Positions 29,491 through 42,092 are shown, counted from the first letter of the stretch. The stretch is DNA of 64,000 nt from Perca fluviatilis (GCF_010015445.1 NC_053120.1:5594614-5658613), one strand, 5' to 3'. A program made the numbers and translations. The notes: a model not told the origin generated them from the letters alone.

Positions 29491-30269
29491 GTGTGCCATG
29501 ATTGCCAAAATGTCTGTTTGCCATATCAACTTAAATTATGATAATATGTATGTTTTTTCATTGATTCTTAGGACATTAGGAAGTAGTGTTGCTTTTGTTT
29601 TTGACAGTGTACCTGCTTGTTAGTTGATGGCGGATTATGCTGCTTCCAGTGTTGGTGTTCTCTCTCTGTTTGGGTCTACTTGGGTTGTATGCATTTTAGA
29701 TCCTGACTTTTTGGATGGGTCTTTTTGGATTTTAAAATTCCTTTTTTTCCTTTTCTGTTTTTGGTTGAGTTCAAAACGTGATTTTCCATCTGCTGCAGCG
29801 TATTGTGGGGTGTTCTGTGTGTGCAAACAAAATTGGGATTACAGTCTGCTTAAAATGATTAACTATTTTCCAAAAAATATGGGCATTTCTTTTTTATTAA
29901 AAAAATAAAATAAAATAAAATTAACCTTTGACCCTTTTACTCCCTCTCTCGGCTTCTATTCCTGTGCCAAGAGCAAAAAGTGGAGCACTTTTGAGATTTA
30001 CATAAAAAAGAACAATGGCATCATCATAATCAGCTGCCCCCAAAGCATAGAGTGGAGACCCAGACTGGCCCAGACTCCCAATCATCCACACGGTAATCTC
30101 CTGTTAACAGCCTAATATCAATACAATATCTTTAGATGGGGGCTGCTGCCACCAGTAATTACAGCTGCTCTGTCTATCTATTTGTCTGCCTGGTGTCCTA
30201 CTTCAGGGAGCGACAATAAATGAAAGGTCTGCCCCCCAGTCTGCCATCCATCCATGCAGACACCCACTC

Positions 30270-30296
30270 ATCTATCCATCCATCCATCCATCCAAC
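30270..30296. repeat. (ATCC)n short tandem repeat
   Basis: CATCCATCCATCCATCCA within a longer CCAT-rich stretch. Confidence 0.9.
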
Positions 30297-30532
30297 CAAC
30301 CACTCCCTAAACTTGTCAGTTTCTTCTGTCCATTACAAGAGAAGACGAGGAGCAGGATGGAGGTTCCTTTTGCCTAAATATTAAAATAAAATAAAATAAA
30401 ATAGAGGGGGGCTGGCAGGAATGTCAATGTGTGTGTGTGTGTGTGTGGTTGTTTCACAGATGGCTCGTGCCGGACACACAGCCCAAAGCTCCTCTCTGCA
30501 AGTGTGTCAATCAGGTTTAATTGCTGCTGTTG

Positions 30533-30534
<2 letters not shown>

Positions 30535-30590
<56 letters not shown>
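30535..30590. repeat. (GT)n microsatellite
   Basis: About 27 GT units, with a shorter GT run at 30428-30448. Confidence 0.97.
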
Positions 30591-31254
30591 CCAGGCAGAT
30601 GGATCCCTAACAATGACACAGGAACTGACTGCCCGTCGTCATACAATAGAGAAAGAGAGAGGAAGAAGGAGGGGCAGACGGAGGGAGGAGGAGGGCGATG
30701 GGAACAGCAGTATTAATCTGCGCTGTCCCCGGCAATCAGCACACTGCTTACCATTTAACCTTCTTAACAATAGAGCCGATTGGCATCAAGTGGCCTATTT
30801 GCATAGCGTACGTATAATCACATATGAAGCATTGTCACATATGAATCAACTCCTCCCTCCCATGACTCCAGATAAAACTTCAAAATCAAATGACATATGT
30901 ATGTTTCCATCCATTGGTTTTAGGTGCTTTTTGAATATCAGTGTAAAAAAAAACAGAATGAAGAAATACACAGAAAACGCCAACATTTCAACAACGAGTT
31001 TGGAAATCTTGACAAAGTGGCTGGCAGAAAAGAATTGGAATAAATGCTGATGTTGTGGAACCTGCTTCTCTTCATTTTCGTACTGCTGTCGCTTTTACGT
31101 GCCTCCACCCTGCCAAAAAGACTAAAATTATAAAGGGAAGGTGTGCCAAGCGGTACCACATGTTTACTAATTGAAATAACACTAGTGCAGTGGCTTGCCT
31201 GTTGGGAACTTGCTTGGCCTCTGGTATTGCTGCTTGCAGCTTTCTGGAGAAGTG

Positions 31255-31445
31255 TTCATCCAAACAACTTCACACTGGGGTCCCGAGTAGCATATACACA
31301 CAACGTTACACTTCCGGGATTGCTCCGGTGCCGCCGGAAATATTGCCGGATGTCCCTAATTTAGGCCGGATATCCATTACCTTGGGCTTTCTTTGTGTTG
31401 GCATTTTAAACTCCAGACAGCTAGCTAGACTATATGTCCAATCCA
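31255..31445 (-). mobile_element. Fragment of the element family seen at 62164-62590
   Basis: On the minus strand it reads GATTGGACATATAGTCTAGC and CCAACACAAAGAAAG, matching the right part of the repeat at 62164-62590 in inverted orientation. Confidence 0.65.
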
Positions 31446-31446
31446 A

Positions 31447-31640
31447 TGGGGTAGTGGTGGCCTAAAGGTTAGAGAAGCGAGCGTGTGACACCCCCCCAGA
31501 CTGACAGGATAAAAACTGGGTGGGGAAAGTGAAAGAGCACCCTTGGGCAAGGGCCTTAACCCCAACTGTGATCAGTGGCCTGCAGATCAGACTGTGGTTG
31601 TACTGGGCAGCTTCCAGGTATTACCTTATTTACTCTCGCA
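31447..31640 (+). mobile_element. V-SINE-like tRNA-derived element, defective
   Basis: GGTAGTGGTGGCCTAAAGGTTAGAG contains an A-box-like TGGCCTAAAGG. The B box is not recognisable and appears deleted around 31490. GACAGGATAAAAACTGG and GGGCAAGGGCCTTAACCCC follow, as in fish V-SINEs. Confidence 0.6.
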
Positions 31641-31769
31641 TATCCTCCGATTTACTTACCCCTCCCTTTGCGACGGATTTGTATTCCCTACCTAATCTGC
31701 ACTTTATGTAGCCTGTTGTATTCTGTTTTCATGTATTTTATTGTATGTGAAACTGTATGTTGTCTTGCA

Positions 31770-31860
31770 CGCTTATGCTTTTCTTGGCCAGGTCGTCGTT
31801 GCAAATGAGAACCGGTTCTCAACGGCCTACCTGGTTAAATAAAGGTTAAATAAAATAAAA
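31770..31860 (+). mobile_element. LINE 3' tail
   Basis: CTTGGCCAGGTCGTCGTTGC, then CTACCTGGTTAAATAAAGG and TTAAATAAAATAAAA. This is the usual end of a fish LINE 3' UTR. Confidence 0.6.
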
Positions 31861-31864
31861 AATG

Positions 31865-32968
31865 AATGTGTAACTGTGTAAATGTGAGAGTGTCTCCCCT
31901 GCCTCCAGTCTTCATGCTAAGCTAGGCTAACCACGTCCTGACTCTAGCTCTGTACTTAACACAGCCATGAGATTGATTTCCATCTTCTCATCTCACTTTC
32001 AAAAGCAAAGCAAATAAGCATATTTTTTTTTACTAAATGTTGAACAATACCTTGGGAACTACCCAGCAGAATAGGGTCACACATCAATAATTTAGCACTC
32101 AGGAAGGCACCGTTGTTCAGTACTTCTACTTTAATACATTTTACTGATAAAACGGCTGTACTTTTACTGAAAACAACATTGAATATAGGTTTCTGCATAT
32201 TTTTACACTGTGGTTTTCACTTCTAAATACTTCTTCCTGTTTGTCTTTGCAGGCGAGAATTCGGGAAGAGGATTTACGTGTGAGTACTGCATGAGAGAGA
32301 GAAGCTCAGGTGATCTTCTGGGAATCAGGTGTTGAGTTTGCCATTTCTGTCGCCATAGAGACCAAAACGGCCGTTTTTTTAAAGGGACTCTAAGCACAGA
32401 CAAAGGCGCTGCCTGGAAGCTCATATCATATACCACCTACCGATTTAATGCACCAGGAAGCACAAATCCACGCGCACGCACATTTTTAATCATGGAGGCA
32501 CGTCAAACCAAAAGTAACGCACTCTTTAACTTCTAAAACTTTGATTTGCCATACAAATGTCACCTTACTCTAAATAAATATGTTTTCCGCATTGATAACA
32601 CACGTATCCTGCATCTGTTATCCATTTCATACACAAGTCCCCCAAATCCATCTTAAAATTGTAGATATCTTTGCAAATTCAAGCATCTTTCCCAGAATTG
32701 AACATAAAGTTGTTTGAGGCTGAACAACTTTTTGGCCATGAAGCTCATATTTGAATTCATGGACCCACCTGTTTGTCTATCAGGGTTTTGTCTACCGTGC
32801 CTCAGCCTGGCAGATTATATTTAGATTGTAAAAAAAACAGACACAGTTTCAGAGATAACCGATGTCTAAATGTGTCCCTGGAGTTTGTCTGAGTCCAAAA
32901 ACTTCAACTGCTGCTGTTGGTCCATAAGAACAAGCAGTTCAGTAAACTAGATGTAATCTGTGTTTCCA

Positions 32969-33005
<37 letters not shown>

Positions 33006-33825
33006 ACAAAGAGGTTTGTGCCTGTTAGGTTGGGCATTGTCTATTTGTGCATGTGTGAAGGACATTCAGGCCACCTGCGCCCCAAGCAACTGCTTCCAAA
33101 ACCCACATCATATCATTTTCCACAACCACAGAATGAAATCATTTGACTCAAACACTTTTTTAGCAGCCATTGTACTTTGAGAAATGAGATAGAAAGCCAG
33201 ATGCTGTGAGGAGGGCGGCACGCCGACACGGCTGAATGGAGCCATCGTGACCCTCCAACACCTGTGGAACACCAGCTTATCTACATCAATGTTTGTGTGA
33301 ATGAAGGGGAAAACCAAATGCTACAGTAAACAATGATGATTTGAGACAAAAGGGTTCTCCCACCAGATTCCTCTAGCGCACAAAGCCAGCAGCCAAAAAG
33401 AAGGTGTCCCAAGTCCGGAGATATGAAGAGCAGCCACTCCGACCGTTGGAGACTGTTCCAGCTTGGTTATTTACCAATGTTGGAAATTTAGAATTTTTTT
33501 TTCTCTCTCCGACCCTCATCTGCGTCCATGTGTCCCATGTGTTACATGTTTACACAATGCCAAGTGGGGAGAAGGGAAAAGAAAGAATGTAGCTGATGTA
33601 TTCCATTAGCCTGGCGGGCTAACAATCAGAAATAAAGACTAAATGTAGCCTACGCACGTGGGTCTCAGGCTGGGTATGGGTCTCGAGTATGCCAGTATTG
33701 GTGGGGCTCTGTCCGTTTGAGTCTAAGGCTACATTTATATTGCTACGTTTTGGTTTTCAAGCAGAGTTTTGAGCCAAAAGCAATCTCCGTGCACACAAGT
33801 GTTTTTAGTTCCAGTAGAAGAATTA
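31865..33825. other. Intergenic, no gene seen
   Basis: Mixed AT-rich sequence with a short (TG)n at 32973-33004. Nothing resembling exons or defined elements was recognised. Confidence 0.35.
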
Positions 33826-33829
33826 ATCT

Positions 33830-34210
33830 CCGTTTAAAGGACAATTCTGGCGCAAAAACCTAGGGTTCAATAACAAATGTGTAGCGAGTCGACCGTTCAC
33901 TGGGATATGTTTTGATGGTAATCGAATGTGTGTGTAGCATGAAACGAGCTAGCGTGAACCGCTGATTAGCTTACAACGCTAGTATTCGGGGCACTGGGAA
34001 AGTAAAAACAAATTGCTATTTCTACACCACTAACAAGGCTCAAAATAGCACCAGACTTCCACTGTAGCATAATGAGGGTCCCTACATGTAAACTGAAGCA
34101 TTGAGAACTTTGTAAGTGTACAGACAGTTTATTAAAAAGATAGTTTAGAAAGACTGTACCTTCGGGTATATGGTCAGGTGCCATCTTGGGAAAACAGCCA
34201 TTACTGATCG
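33830..34210. mobile_element. Interspersed non-autonomous element
   Basis: Starts TTTAAAGGACAATTCTGGCG with CAAAAACCTAGGGTTCAATA, a left end common in percomorph genomes. The right end is not firmly placed. Confidence 0.55.
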
Positions 34211-34632
34211 AAACACAAACACCGTGCAACCAGTAACCACTAACATAGCTCTAGCAGGGCGTTTGTGTCTTTACATGTTACACTTTCACACACAAAAAAA
34301 AAGGTTGGGTTAAGGAAAAGAACATTGGGAAAGGCTTTAGTAACACAAAAACACGACGGTGTGGTCACACGCCTAGGAAAACAATGAAGGGTTGGGTTTA
34401 GGAAAGAAACGTTGGGGAAGGCTTAAAAAAGAAAAGAAAAACGATTGATAAACACCACACGCGGGACGCAATCCCGGCTCTCCTGGGTGACAGTCCTGTG
34501 TTTTACCCATCCACCACCCAAACCAACCAACTTCTGCGGACTTACGTCCTTTCATATTACTCGCTACGGCGAAAATTCACACGTAATGTAGGTCAATGGC
34601 GGCCGAACGGCGTTGATAAACACGCTAAAAAG

Positions 34633-35126
34633 TAGGGATGCACCGAATATTCGGCCACCGAAATACTTTTATCACCGAAACAATACGGCCGAAATGTTGT
34701 GATGACGTAAACAGAAAACGCGACCTGCACGTGTGTCAGTACCCGATCCGTTCCCCCTGCAAAGCGTCTCCTAAGCAAAGAGGTTGAGACGGACCCCGGA
34801 GTGAAAACAATGAAAAGTACGCTCTTAGAGTCTGTCAGCACACGTTTCAGTGAGATCTGTTCGGATCCTCTGCACTTCATCGCGACTGTACTTGATCCGC
34901 GTTATAAAGACCATTACTTCGATGCGCAGAAATAAAGCAGGGGCGACGAAATGATCCAGGCGGATGGATGGCGGAGAACCTGCGTGGAGACGGAGACGAA
35001 GGCGCCAAGCGCAGGAGGAGATCAGAGCGCAGAAAAAAGACTTGTCTCGCTGCACCAGATGAGGGGGGCGTGCAGCACCCCTCGTTGTCTGATATGTTCA
35101 GTGAAATCCTGCAAGAAAGTGCCTCA

Positions 35127-35173
<47 letters not shown>

Positions 35174-35450
35174 TAGGTAAGCTATTCTGTTCTTAGGCTA
35201 CTGTATACTGTGACTATCAGATTGTAGCCATATTTCTGCTAGATATTTTTTTAATTAAACTTTAATATTAATTTATACAATTGCAATGCCTTGATTTTAG
35301 TAAAGTTAGTACACAGTCATAGCCATAAATGCAATGGTACTAATAATTGGCTTAATTTCTTTCGGTGTTTCGGTTTCGGTTTTCGGTCTTGGTTTCCTCT
35401 TTTTTCGGTTTTCGGTTTCGGCCAAGAATTTTCATTTCGGTGCATCACTA
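34633..35450 (+). pseudogene. Deleted hAT transposon with transposase remnant
   Basis: An 818-bp element with termini TAGGGATGCACCGAAT and ATTTCGGTGCATCACTA, flanked by perfect 8-bp duplications CTAAAAAG (34625-34632 and 35451-35458). The plus strand around 34880-34932 encodes ATVLDPRYKDHYFDAQK then a stop. This is the conserved LDPRYK block of hAT/ZBED transposases. The rest of the transposase is missing or out of frame. An (AAT)n tract lies at 35129-35171 and the right end is rich in TTTCGGTTTCGG repeats. Confidence 0.88.
35129..35171. repeat. (AAT)n microsatellite inside the hAT element
   Basis: About 14 trinucleotide units following GTGCCTCAATTAAT. Confidence 0.95.
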
Positions 35451-36633
35451 CTAAAAAGCGGTTATGCGTCTTGATAACGCGCAAAAACGGCAAACAAATT
35501 GGCGTGTCATACATACGCCCCTTTATGAGATCAGTCTGCTCCGTCGACTACATTTTGCCAATTTTTACACTTTATTGACGCTATTTTGTTGCAACTTTCT
35601 TTGACATTTTTAACGCTTTAGAAGCATTCTTTGACACTTTCAACGCACTTTCCTATACATACTCACCTGCTGTCCTCCTCTGGTTTGTAAAGCATATAGT
35701 ATAAATTAATACCTAATTCTGTGTCACATCTAAGCTTGTAGCCAACTTCATTCAGTTATTTTTTGGAAAATGTGGTTGAAAGAAACTCATATTTCTGAAA
35801 CTTTGAAAACGGATAAAAATTTCACCCGAGGACAACAGGAGGGTTAAAAGAACAGCCTTTGAAGTGGCATTCGGAAAGGGAGCACCATCAGTAACATTTC
35901 ACTTGTGAATTTCCATTTGAAATTGAGTTTTTCTTCCACTGCATTGTGTCAACAAATGGGTTTATTTGGTGCCCTGAGGGGGCATCTGTCTGTATGACTG
36001 TGTGTGTGTGCTGTAATAAAGCAATGATTCAGAAAGAGACACAATAGTGTTGTATATCTCCCTGACGCGTTCCCCGGTGTCAGGGAGTCACTACAGTACA
36101 ATCTATCAGCCGCTGAGCATGTGGTTAAACCTGCTTTTTTTTTTTTCTTTCAAAAGGAAACAACCCACAGATTAAGCATGAGCTGTCATGGGAGAAACCG
36201 AAGCGGTAGACTGAGAGAAAGATGGATGGAAGGAGCGGGGGAGGAGGAGAGATCCTCGTCTGCTTGGCTACAGTGCTAGACCGAAGCAACTGGTCCCGGA
36301 GAGACAGAAAGAGGACGCCAGAGGAAGAGAGGAAGGGAGACGGAGTTCCATTTGTCCCGAAGTTTTGGTCGGGACATGTTTGTCTCGTGGAAATAACAGT
36401 CCATAAATACAAGAGTGCGTGTGTGGGAGGATGTTTGACTGTAAAGTGATGATGAGGCTGCGCTTTGCTCACTGCCTGTTCCATTTCTGGGCTTATTATC
36501 CATGGCCCTCAGCGCTTTTCATATTTTGTCTGCCGCTGTAATAACTAGAGTGGAAAGTACAATTTAACTGGAGACACAAATAGGCTGCTAAACATAGACA
36601 TCGATGGAGTGGGGTCTGGGAGAGCACACACAC

Positions 36634-36713
36634 ACACAGAACGGTTGCATAATATGGAAAACATTCACATATATTATGAATAAGCGTTTTTTGGAAGGTG
36701 CAGTGGCGAACCC
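36634..36713 (+). repeat. Dispersed repeat, copy 2
   Basis: Shares GAACGGTTGCATAATATGGA, ATTATGAATAAGCGTTTTT and GGAAGGTGCAGTGGCGAA with 23646-23722, and again follows a CA run. Confidence 0.8.
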
Positions 36714-36869
36714 AGTGTGGCATCCGCCCACATCCCTGCTACAATTACACCTTTGTGTTCTCTTGTTGTTTGCAACATTCGATTTTCTGTTGCTGTTAAT
36801 ATGGCGACATTCACAACGCAAGAGACACCATCTCTACAGACTCATGTTCTGCAGGGAGTCTGTATTTGG

Positions 36870-36965
36870 TCAAGATCCCAAAGTTCCCAAAGATACCAAA
36901 CATATCGGACTCAATTTTGCTGGAAATGTGTGAAAAATGGTGCAAAAAATATCTAGAATATTTCA
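36870..36965 (+). repeat. Local direct repeat, copy 1
   Basis: AAGATCCCAAAGTTCCCAAA, GATACCAAACATATCGGACT and ATATCTAGAATATTT recur in diverged form at 37432-37530. Confidence 0.65.
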
Positions 36966-37167
36966 ACCAGTCCTCCAAACCATGTCGATGTCAGTATTTA
37001 ATTCCTACCCTCTAATACAATCCACAGAAGCGTTAATTAGCCCCCTTAGCGGTGGCAAGAAATCAACCTTATATCTAAAACAGAGAACTGTCACAGTTTG
37101 GTTAGGTTTAGTCACAAAAACTACTTAGTTATGTTGCGGTACCAACACTACTTAAACTTTTTGATAT

Positions 37168-37416
37168 TAATGAACGTCCTTTTACATTACAGCCATTGCC
37201 AAATGAGTTGCGTCAAAGCTAATTAAGACTATCAGCTCCACACAACTCTCTCTGGATTTCTCAGTATGACTACGTTCAGAAGATTGTGGCGTCCGATGAC
37301 TTGACTGCACAGAAACCTGAGTGAAGATAATGACCTCTTCTGAAGAGTCCATCATGTTTTTTTAATCCCCTGTGTCCTCCTTGGCTACTAGCAACTGCCT
37401 GAAGGAGGGAGGGACG
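37168..37416 (+). repeat. Interspersed repeat of about 250 bp, copy 1
   Basis: AAGCTAATTAAGACTATCAG, CTCTCTGGATTTCTCAGTA and CCTTGGCTACTAGCAACTG are shared in order with 44740-44980. Confidence 0.85.
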
Positions 37417-37431
37417 CGTGCGGATCACGGA

Positions 37432-37530
37432 TCAAGATCGCACAGTTCCCAAAAATACCAAACACATCAGACTCAAGTTTGGGGAAAATTTGTAGAAAGT
37501 GATGCACATAATATATGGAATATTTATATT
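37432..37530 (+). repeat. Local direct repeat, copy 2
   Basis: Diverged copy of 36870-36965 in the same orientation, about 560 bp away. Confidence 0.65.
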
Positions 37531-37750
37531 TGATCCGATTGTTGCATGCATGAGCAGTGCTGGGTTTGAATAATCAACTGAACAAAAGTGTTAATGACAG
37601 TTGTGTGTGCTCTCGTATTTCTACGTATTTTCCTTCGTAGGACTTTAAGTTTCAAGGTGCATCGTTGTGCAAAGGGCTGTACCAGGGTTAAGAATTAGGA
37701 TGAGATAACGAAATGTCCTCTGTCACAGCGGGTCCTCGCAGGTATAGAAT

Positions 37751-37756
<6 letters not shown>

Positions 37757-37816
<60 letters not shown>
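37757..37816. repeat. (TG)n microsatellite
   Basis: About 30 TG units. Confidence 0.97.
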
Positions 37817-37818
<2 letters not shown>

Positions 37819-38292
37819 AACATGCAGTCATGGTGTCAGTGGGATCGAGCCACTGCAGCGAGCCATGCAGAGAGGCCATATTTTCTGTTACTGCACATAT
37901 GGCCACTGAAACACTTTGGATGACACAAACAACCAGAACTACTTCTGCTGATATGTGAAGGATACAAATGTCCAGTCCGGTCATTGCTTAATAAAACTGG
38001 AATAAACCAGAAATTGGACCATACAAATTTAATTTGATTAAATCCAAACTAAAAGTTGGGCCTTTTTGGACTTGCAGCATCAGTGAAATAGGGACATGCG
38101 CTTTGTTGTTAATAATAATATATAATAATAATGTTGTTTTCTTGTGTGTGGTGATCCTTTCTTGAACGTCTGGCATTGCACAACCTGTCTTGTGATATTC
38201 ACATCACGCTGTAATAAAGAACCCTTCCTCATGATGGCAAAAATAATTACTTGTTAAGATTAGGTAGGCAATTATGTTGACAACAAAGTAAC

Positions 38293-38719
38293 CTTTTTTG
38301 TGCATGTAATAGGTTTACAAAGTGAAAAAGCTATGTAGTATGGCTAGTAGTCCTTACCTAGGTACTGTCAGGGCACGCCCTCATACTCTGCTTCTGACTG
38401 GCTAGTAGTCCTTACCTAGGTACTGTCAGGGCACGCCCTCATACTCTGCTTCTGACTGGCTAGTAGTCCTTACCTAGGTACTGTCAGGGCACGCCCTCAT
38501 ACTCTGCTTCTGACTGGCTAGTAGTCCTTACCTAGGTACTGCACATGTGCGACTCCCAACAAAGATGGAACAGAAGTGAGATGCCTCACTCTGTAGCTAA
38601 AACAGAGAGCTCAACACACAGGGTGAAAAGAAGAGCTTCAGCAATGTGCAGTACAACAAAAATATAGTGTTTTTTAAACAATTATGAACCTGAAAATGAG
38701 CATAATATGAGCACTTTAA
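38293..38719. mobile_element. MITE (GAGCACTTTAA type), copy 1, with internal 58-bp minisatellite
   Basis: The right end GCATAATATGAGCACTTTAA matches the end of 55121-55893. The left part is truncated. Inside, a 58-bp unit starting TGGCTAGTAGTCCTTACC is repeated three full times plus a partial copy, starting at 38341, 38399, 38457 and 38515. Confidence 0.85.
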
Positions 38720-38814
38720 CTAGTCATTTTGGTGCCTAAACTTAACTGTCGTCGCCGCCGCATGCTGCTCACTTTTTGTCGGCAGAACTCAACTGCCACG
38801 GCCACCGAAAGGAC

Positions 38815-40067
38815 CAGGGTTCGAAATGAGGGGGATCTGTGGGGGTCCCGGACCCCCCATAAGTCATTAGGGACCCCCTATAAGAATTTATTTTTAGATT
38901 TTGGGGGGTCCCCGACAAATATTTTTAACATTAAAAATGATTGTGAAAATTATAGGTCTTTAGTGACGTTTTATATTTATAACAATAATTAATTTATTTC
39001 CTAACGCGATTGGGCAGCAATCAGGGCAGCTAATAGCATCACAGATTGTTGTTGTGGTCCTCCGGCGCATACAGTACAGTCTATGGCGCAGACACGTATG
39101 TTTATTGTTGAACGCGGCAAAAACGAAGCCTCATAAAGAGTGAAATCCCTAATGAAAATCCTGTAAGTGCTTCGATTATGTTTATATCTCCATAATAATT
39201 GCTTATTATAGTAAAATATTTGGAGTTGGTGTTCCTATATCAAAAGTTGCATTAACTAACTTAGATACCCAGTGTAACGTAATGATTAGAAGAGTGCGTT
39301 TGTCAACGCTTTCTTAGCTGTATGTGTATGAAGCATAGGTATGAAGCCAAATAATCTGCCAGCTAACAGCAGACATATAGCAGTTAGACTAGTTATTCAA
39401 AGCTAGCATAACAACCTAATTGTCCAGTCAGTGATTTTGAATAATGTGGTAACTATTGGATTATTGTCATTTTAATGGCTTTCAGTCATGTTAGAATATC
39501 TTACTTTTTTTTTTTTAAACGTGTCCCTAAAGATTTTAGTTCAGGTTATAGATTGACTACTTTAAAACACAGTAAACCATCTAATGTAGGTACAGTCTTT
39601 ATAGACATCATTATTATTCAATCCAGCGGCTAGTTGTTTTACAAAATCCATTAACATAAGGGATGAGAAATGCCATTTGTATTTGATCAAACCCTTTGAA
39701 GGTGCATGGTGCTGCCATAATGAGTACACCTGGTGGATTTAGGTAACTTAGTTAACTTCCTTGCTCAAGGAAAGAATGACCTGTTATCCACTTTGTCATG
39801 TCAGGGATTTATATAAGGTGCTGTAACTTTGTTGCTCCAGAATTAGAGGGTTACCTGTTAGATTATAGCCAATCCACTTCTCCAGACACCACTACAATAC
39901 TGGGACTAGCCCAAACCATGAAAAACATCCCAAGACCATTATCCCACCTTCAAAATATGTCAATATAATTTTGCCTGCAGTATATAGTGTAGCAAGGTAG
40001 TCTTCAGTATTTTTTATAATTACATTTTAGGGGACCCCCCAAGAGTCCTAAGTCATTTCGAACCCTG
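38815..40067. mobile_element. Non-autonomous hAT element, 1253 bp, with 8-bp target duplication
   Basis: Termini CAGGGTTCGAAATGA and TCATTTCGAACCCTG form a perfect 15-bp inverted pair. Flanks GAAAGGAC at 38807-38814 and 40068-40075 are identical 8-bp duplications. Subterminal GGGGTCCC-type blocks appear near both ends. The interior is AT-rich with no transposase that I can recognise. It sits inside another repeat-like sequence that continues on both sides. Confidence 0.9.
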
Positions 40068-40839
40068 GAAAGGACCATCATCTCGCGATGCCCTGTACCC
40101 GGCTCACACTCACCTTTTGTCGGCTAAACTCAACTACTAACTGCCGCTGATGAGCCAGACAGTCACCTAATTTTGTAGGATATCATGTGCATACATTTTT
40201 GTCCAATATCATACAAACCCGTTCATGAGAACGCATTGAGTGGATTCATTCCTCTTCTGGCCCTGACTGATCCCTTCCACCTGTGCAAACTCAGGCTGTC
40301 TCAGTCACAGTGCAGGCAGACAGGCAGAAGTAAAGTCTCACAGTAACTAAAAGGATTTGTATTAATTATTGAAAACGCCCTGCTGAGAAACTTGTGTTTG
40401 TGTCTTTGCAGTCTACTGTCGCTGTCTACTGTAAAGCAGCTGATTTAAGTGTTACTACGTATGAATATATAACCATAATGCTTTTAAAAGTGCAGTTTTC
40501 TCCAATAAAGGCTGACTTCAGATCAGGAACCACACGGGATCCTTCAGACCTACAACATTTTCGTGATATGGAAGTGCTAGTACATCAAGTCATTGGGCTT
40601 TTGATGGGAAAGCTAAGGAATTCACATGCTATAGCTATGATTATGATGTGTGATTATTTGCTCAGCTGAAATAGTCACATGGGAATAATTACAAGATCAG
40701 GAGTAAAAGTAATACAGTTTTGTGAAGGCAAGGTTCAAAATAAAAAAAGGTCATTTTAACATGGGGTTATAATGAGTTATTATTTGCTTAGCCTACATTC
40801 AGAAAACCATAGGCTGCATCTCATGTTGCTTATTTGATA

Positions 40840-41000
40840 GCTCCTCGACTTCTCGGTCCTCGGCTGAACCAGAAGTTGTTCTGTCCATCCTCGGTGAAGG
40901 CCGTCTCAAAGCTCTTATTTCTGCCCCGAGGAACGAGGAGCGAGCATCGAGGAGGGATCATCGAGGAGCTATAGGCGAGGAAACACCAGAGCAGCCTTGC
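40840..41000. mobile_element. Foldback-type repeat
   Basis: TAGCTCCTCGACTTCTCGG at the left and ATCGAGGAGCTATAGGCGAGG at the right are roughly inverted. The interior is CGAGG-rich. Confidence 0.5.
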
Positions 41001-41603
41001 CGGAACCTGTGCAGCTGAAGGAGTTGCTAACTACGCCCCAAAAGCTGACGTATTCATATGACTCTCGCCTCTCTCACAGTCTCCGTGCCTCCTCGCTGGG
41101 AGGGACTAAGACGCTAACGGGAGGCAAGTGGAGGACTGGAAGAGGCAATTTAAGGGCTATGAGATGCACCAATATTTAGGCTATACCAATGTTTGTTTTT
41201 TTAGAAAGAAGCTCTGGAATAGAGACATTTTGAAATTTGGGCTAGTGCTAGCTGCAGCAATGTTAGCAAGGAGAAGTTCCAACAGAGTGAACAAAGTAGG
41301 CAGACAACAATCGGAGAATTCTCCAAACGTCCAATCACTAACCACAGAAAAAAGTAAATAACAGGTCTGTTAGTAAATTTCATTGTGAAAGATATTCAAC
41401 CGCTTGCTGCAGTGTCTGAAGATGGCTTTAGGGACATAATTTTTTTGGAAGCTGCTTTTATCCCGACATACTACCCTGTGGAACACCATCACACACCAGT
41501 ACGAGGAACTGCGAGCGCAGTTAGCATCCGATTTTAAAGATCATAAGATCTACTTTTTGGCGAAAAAATTTAATGGTATATCTCCCGCTATTTATAGACT
41601 ACT

Positions 41604-42092
41604 GCGGTGATTCCCAACCAGGGGTACGTGTTCCCCAGGGGTTTCTTCTGCTGTTGCCAGGGGGTACGTGGAAAGATTGTGGAGCTCTACTGCTATAATT
41701 TGAACATGTTGCAATTAGGTAAGAGAAAACTAGCTAGCAGGCAAGCACAGAAGTTTAAACAGATAGCTAAAAGTAATGGCTAAATAGTTCAAATGATTAG
41801 TTATAAGTAATGTACTGGATACATGTTTGAAATAGTTAGCTAAAAGAAAAGTTAGTGGATGAATGGTTGAAATATTCAGCTTTACTCCAAGTAGTAGTAG
41901 CCTAGTAGGCTAGTAGTGATATTGCTGACCAAACCAACCTTATTATTGACAGTTAGATTTTATGAAAACTTGTTTTATATAATGAATAGTGTTATACATT
42001 TGGAACACACATTGGGAATCGATGAAGGGGTACGTGAGTTCATCTGTCAGGGCTGTGGGGGGACCTCGGACCAAAAAGGTTGGGAACCACTG
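41604..42092. mobile_element. hAT-like MITE with CAGTGGTTCCCAACC-type ends
   Basis: The left end GCGGTGATTCCCAACCAGGG and right end AAGGTTGGGAACCACTG are inverted copies of a widespread hAT terminus. GGGGTACGTG subterminal motifs occur at both ends. No exact target duplication could be read. Confidence 0.75.

Noticed and set aside
34951..35196. Open frames of about 70-80 codons ending in poly-Ile or poly-Asn
   Set aside because: They lie within the hAT derivative; the homopolymer parts come from the (AAT)n tract.
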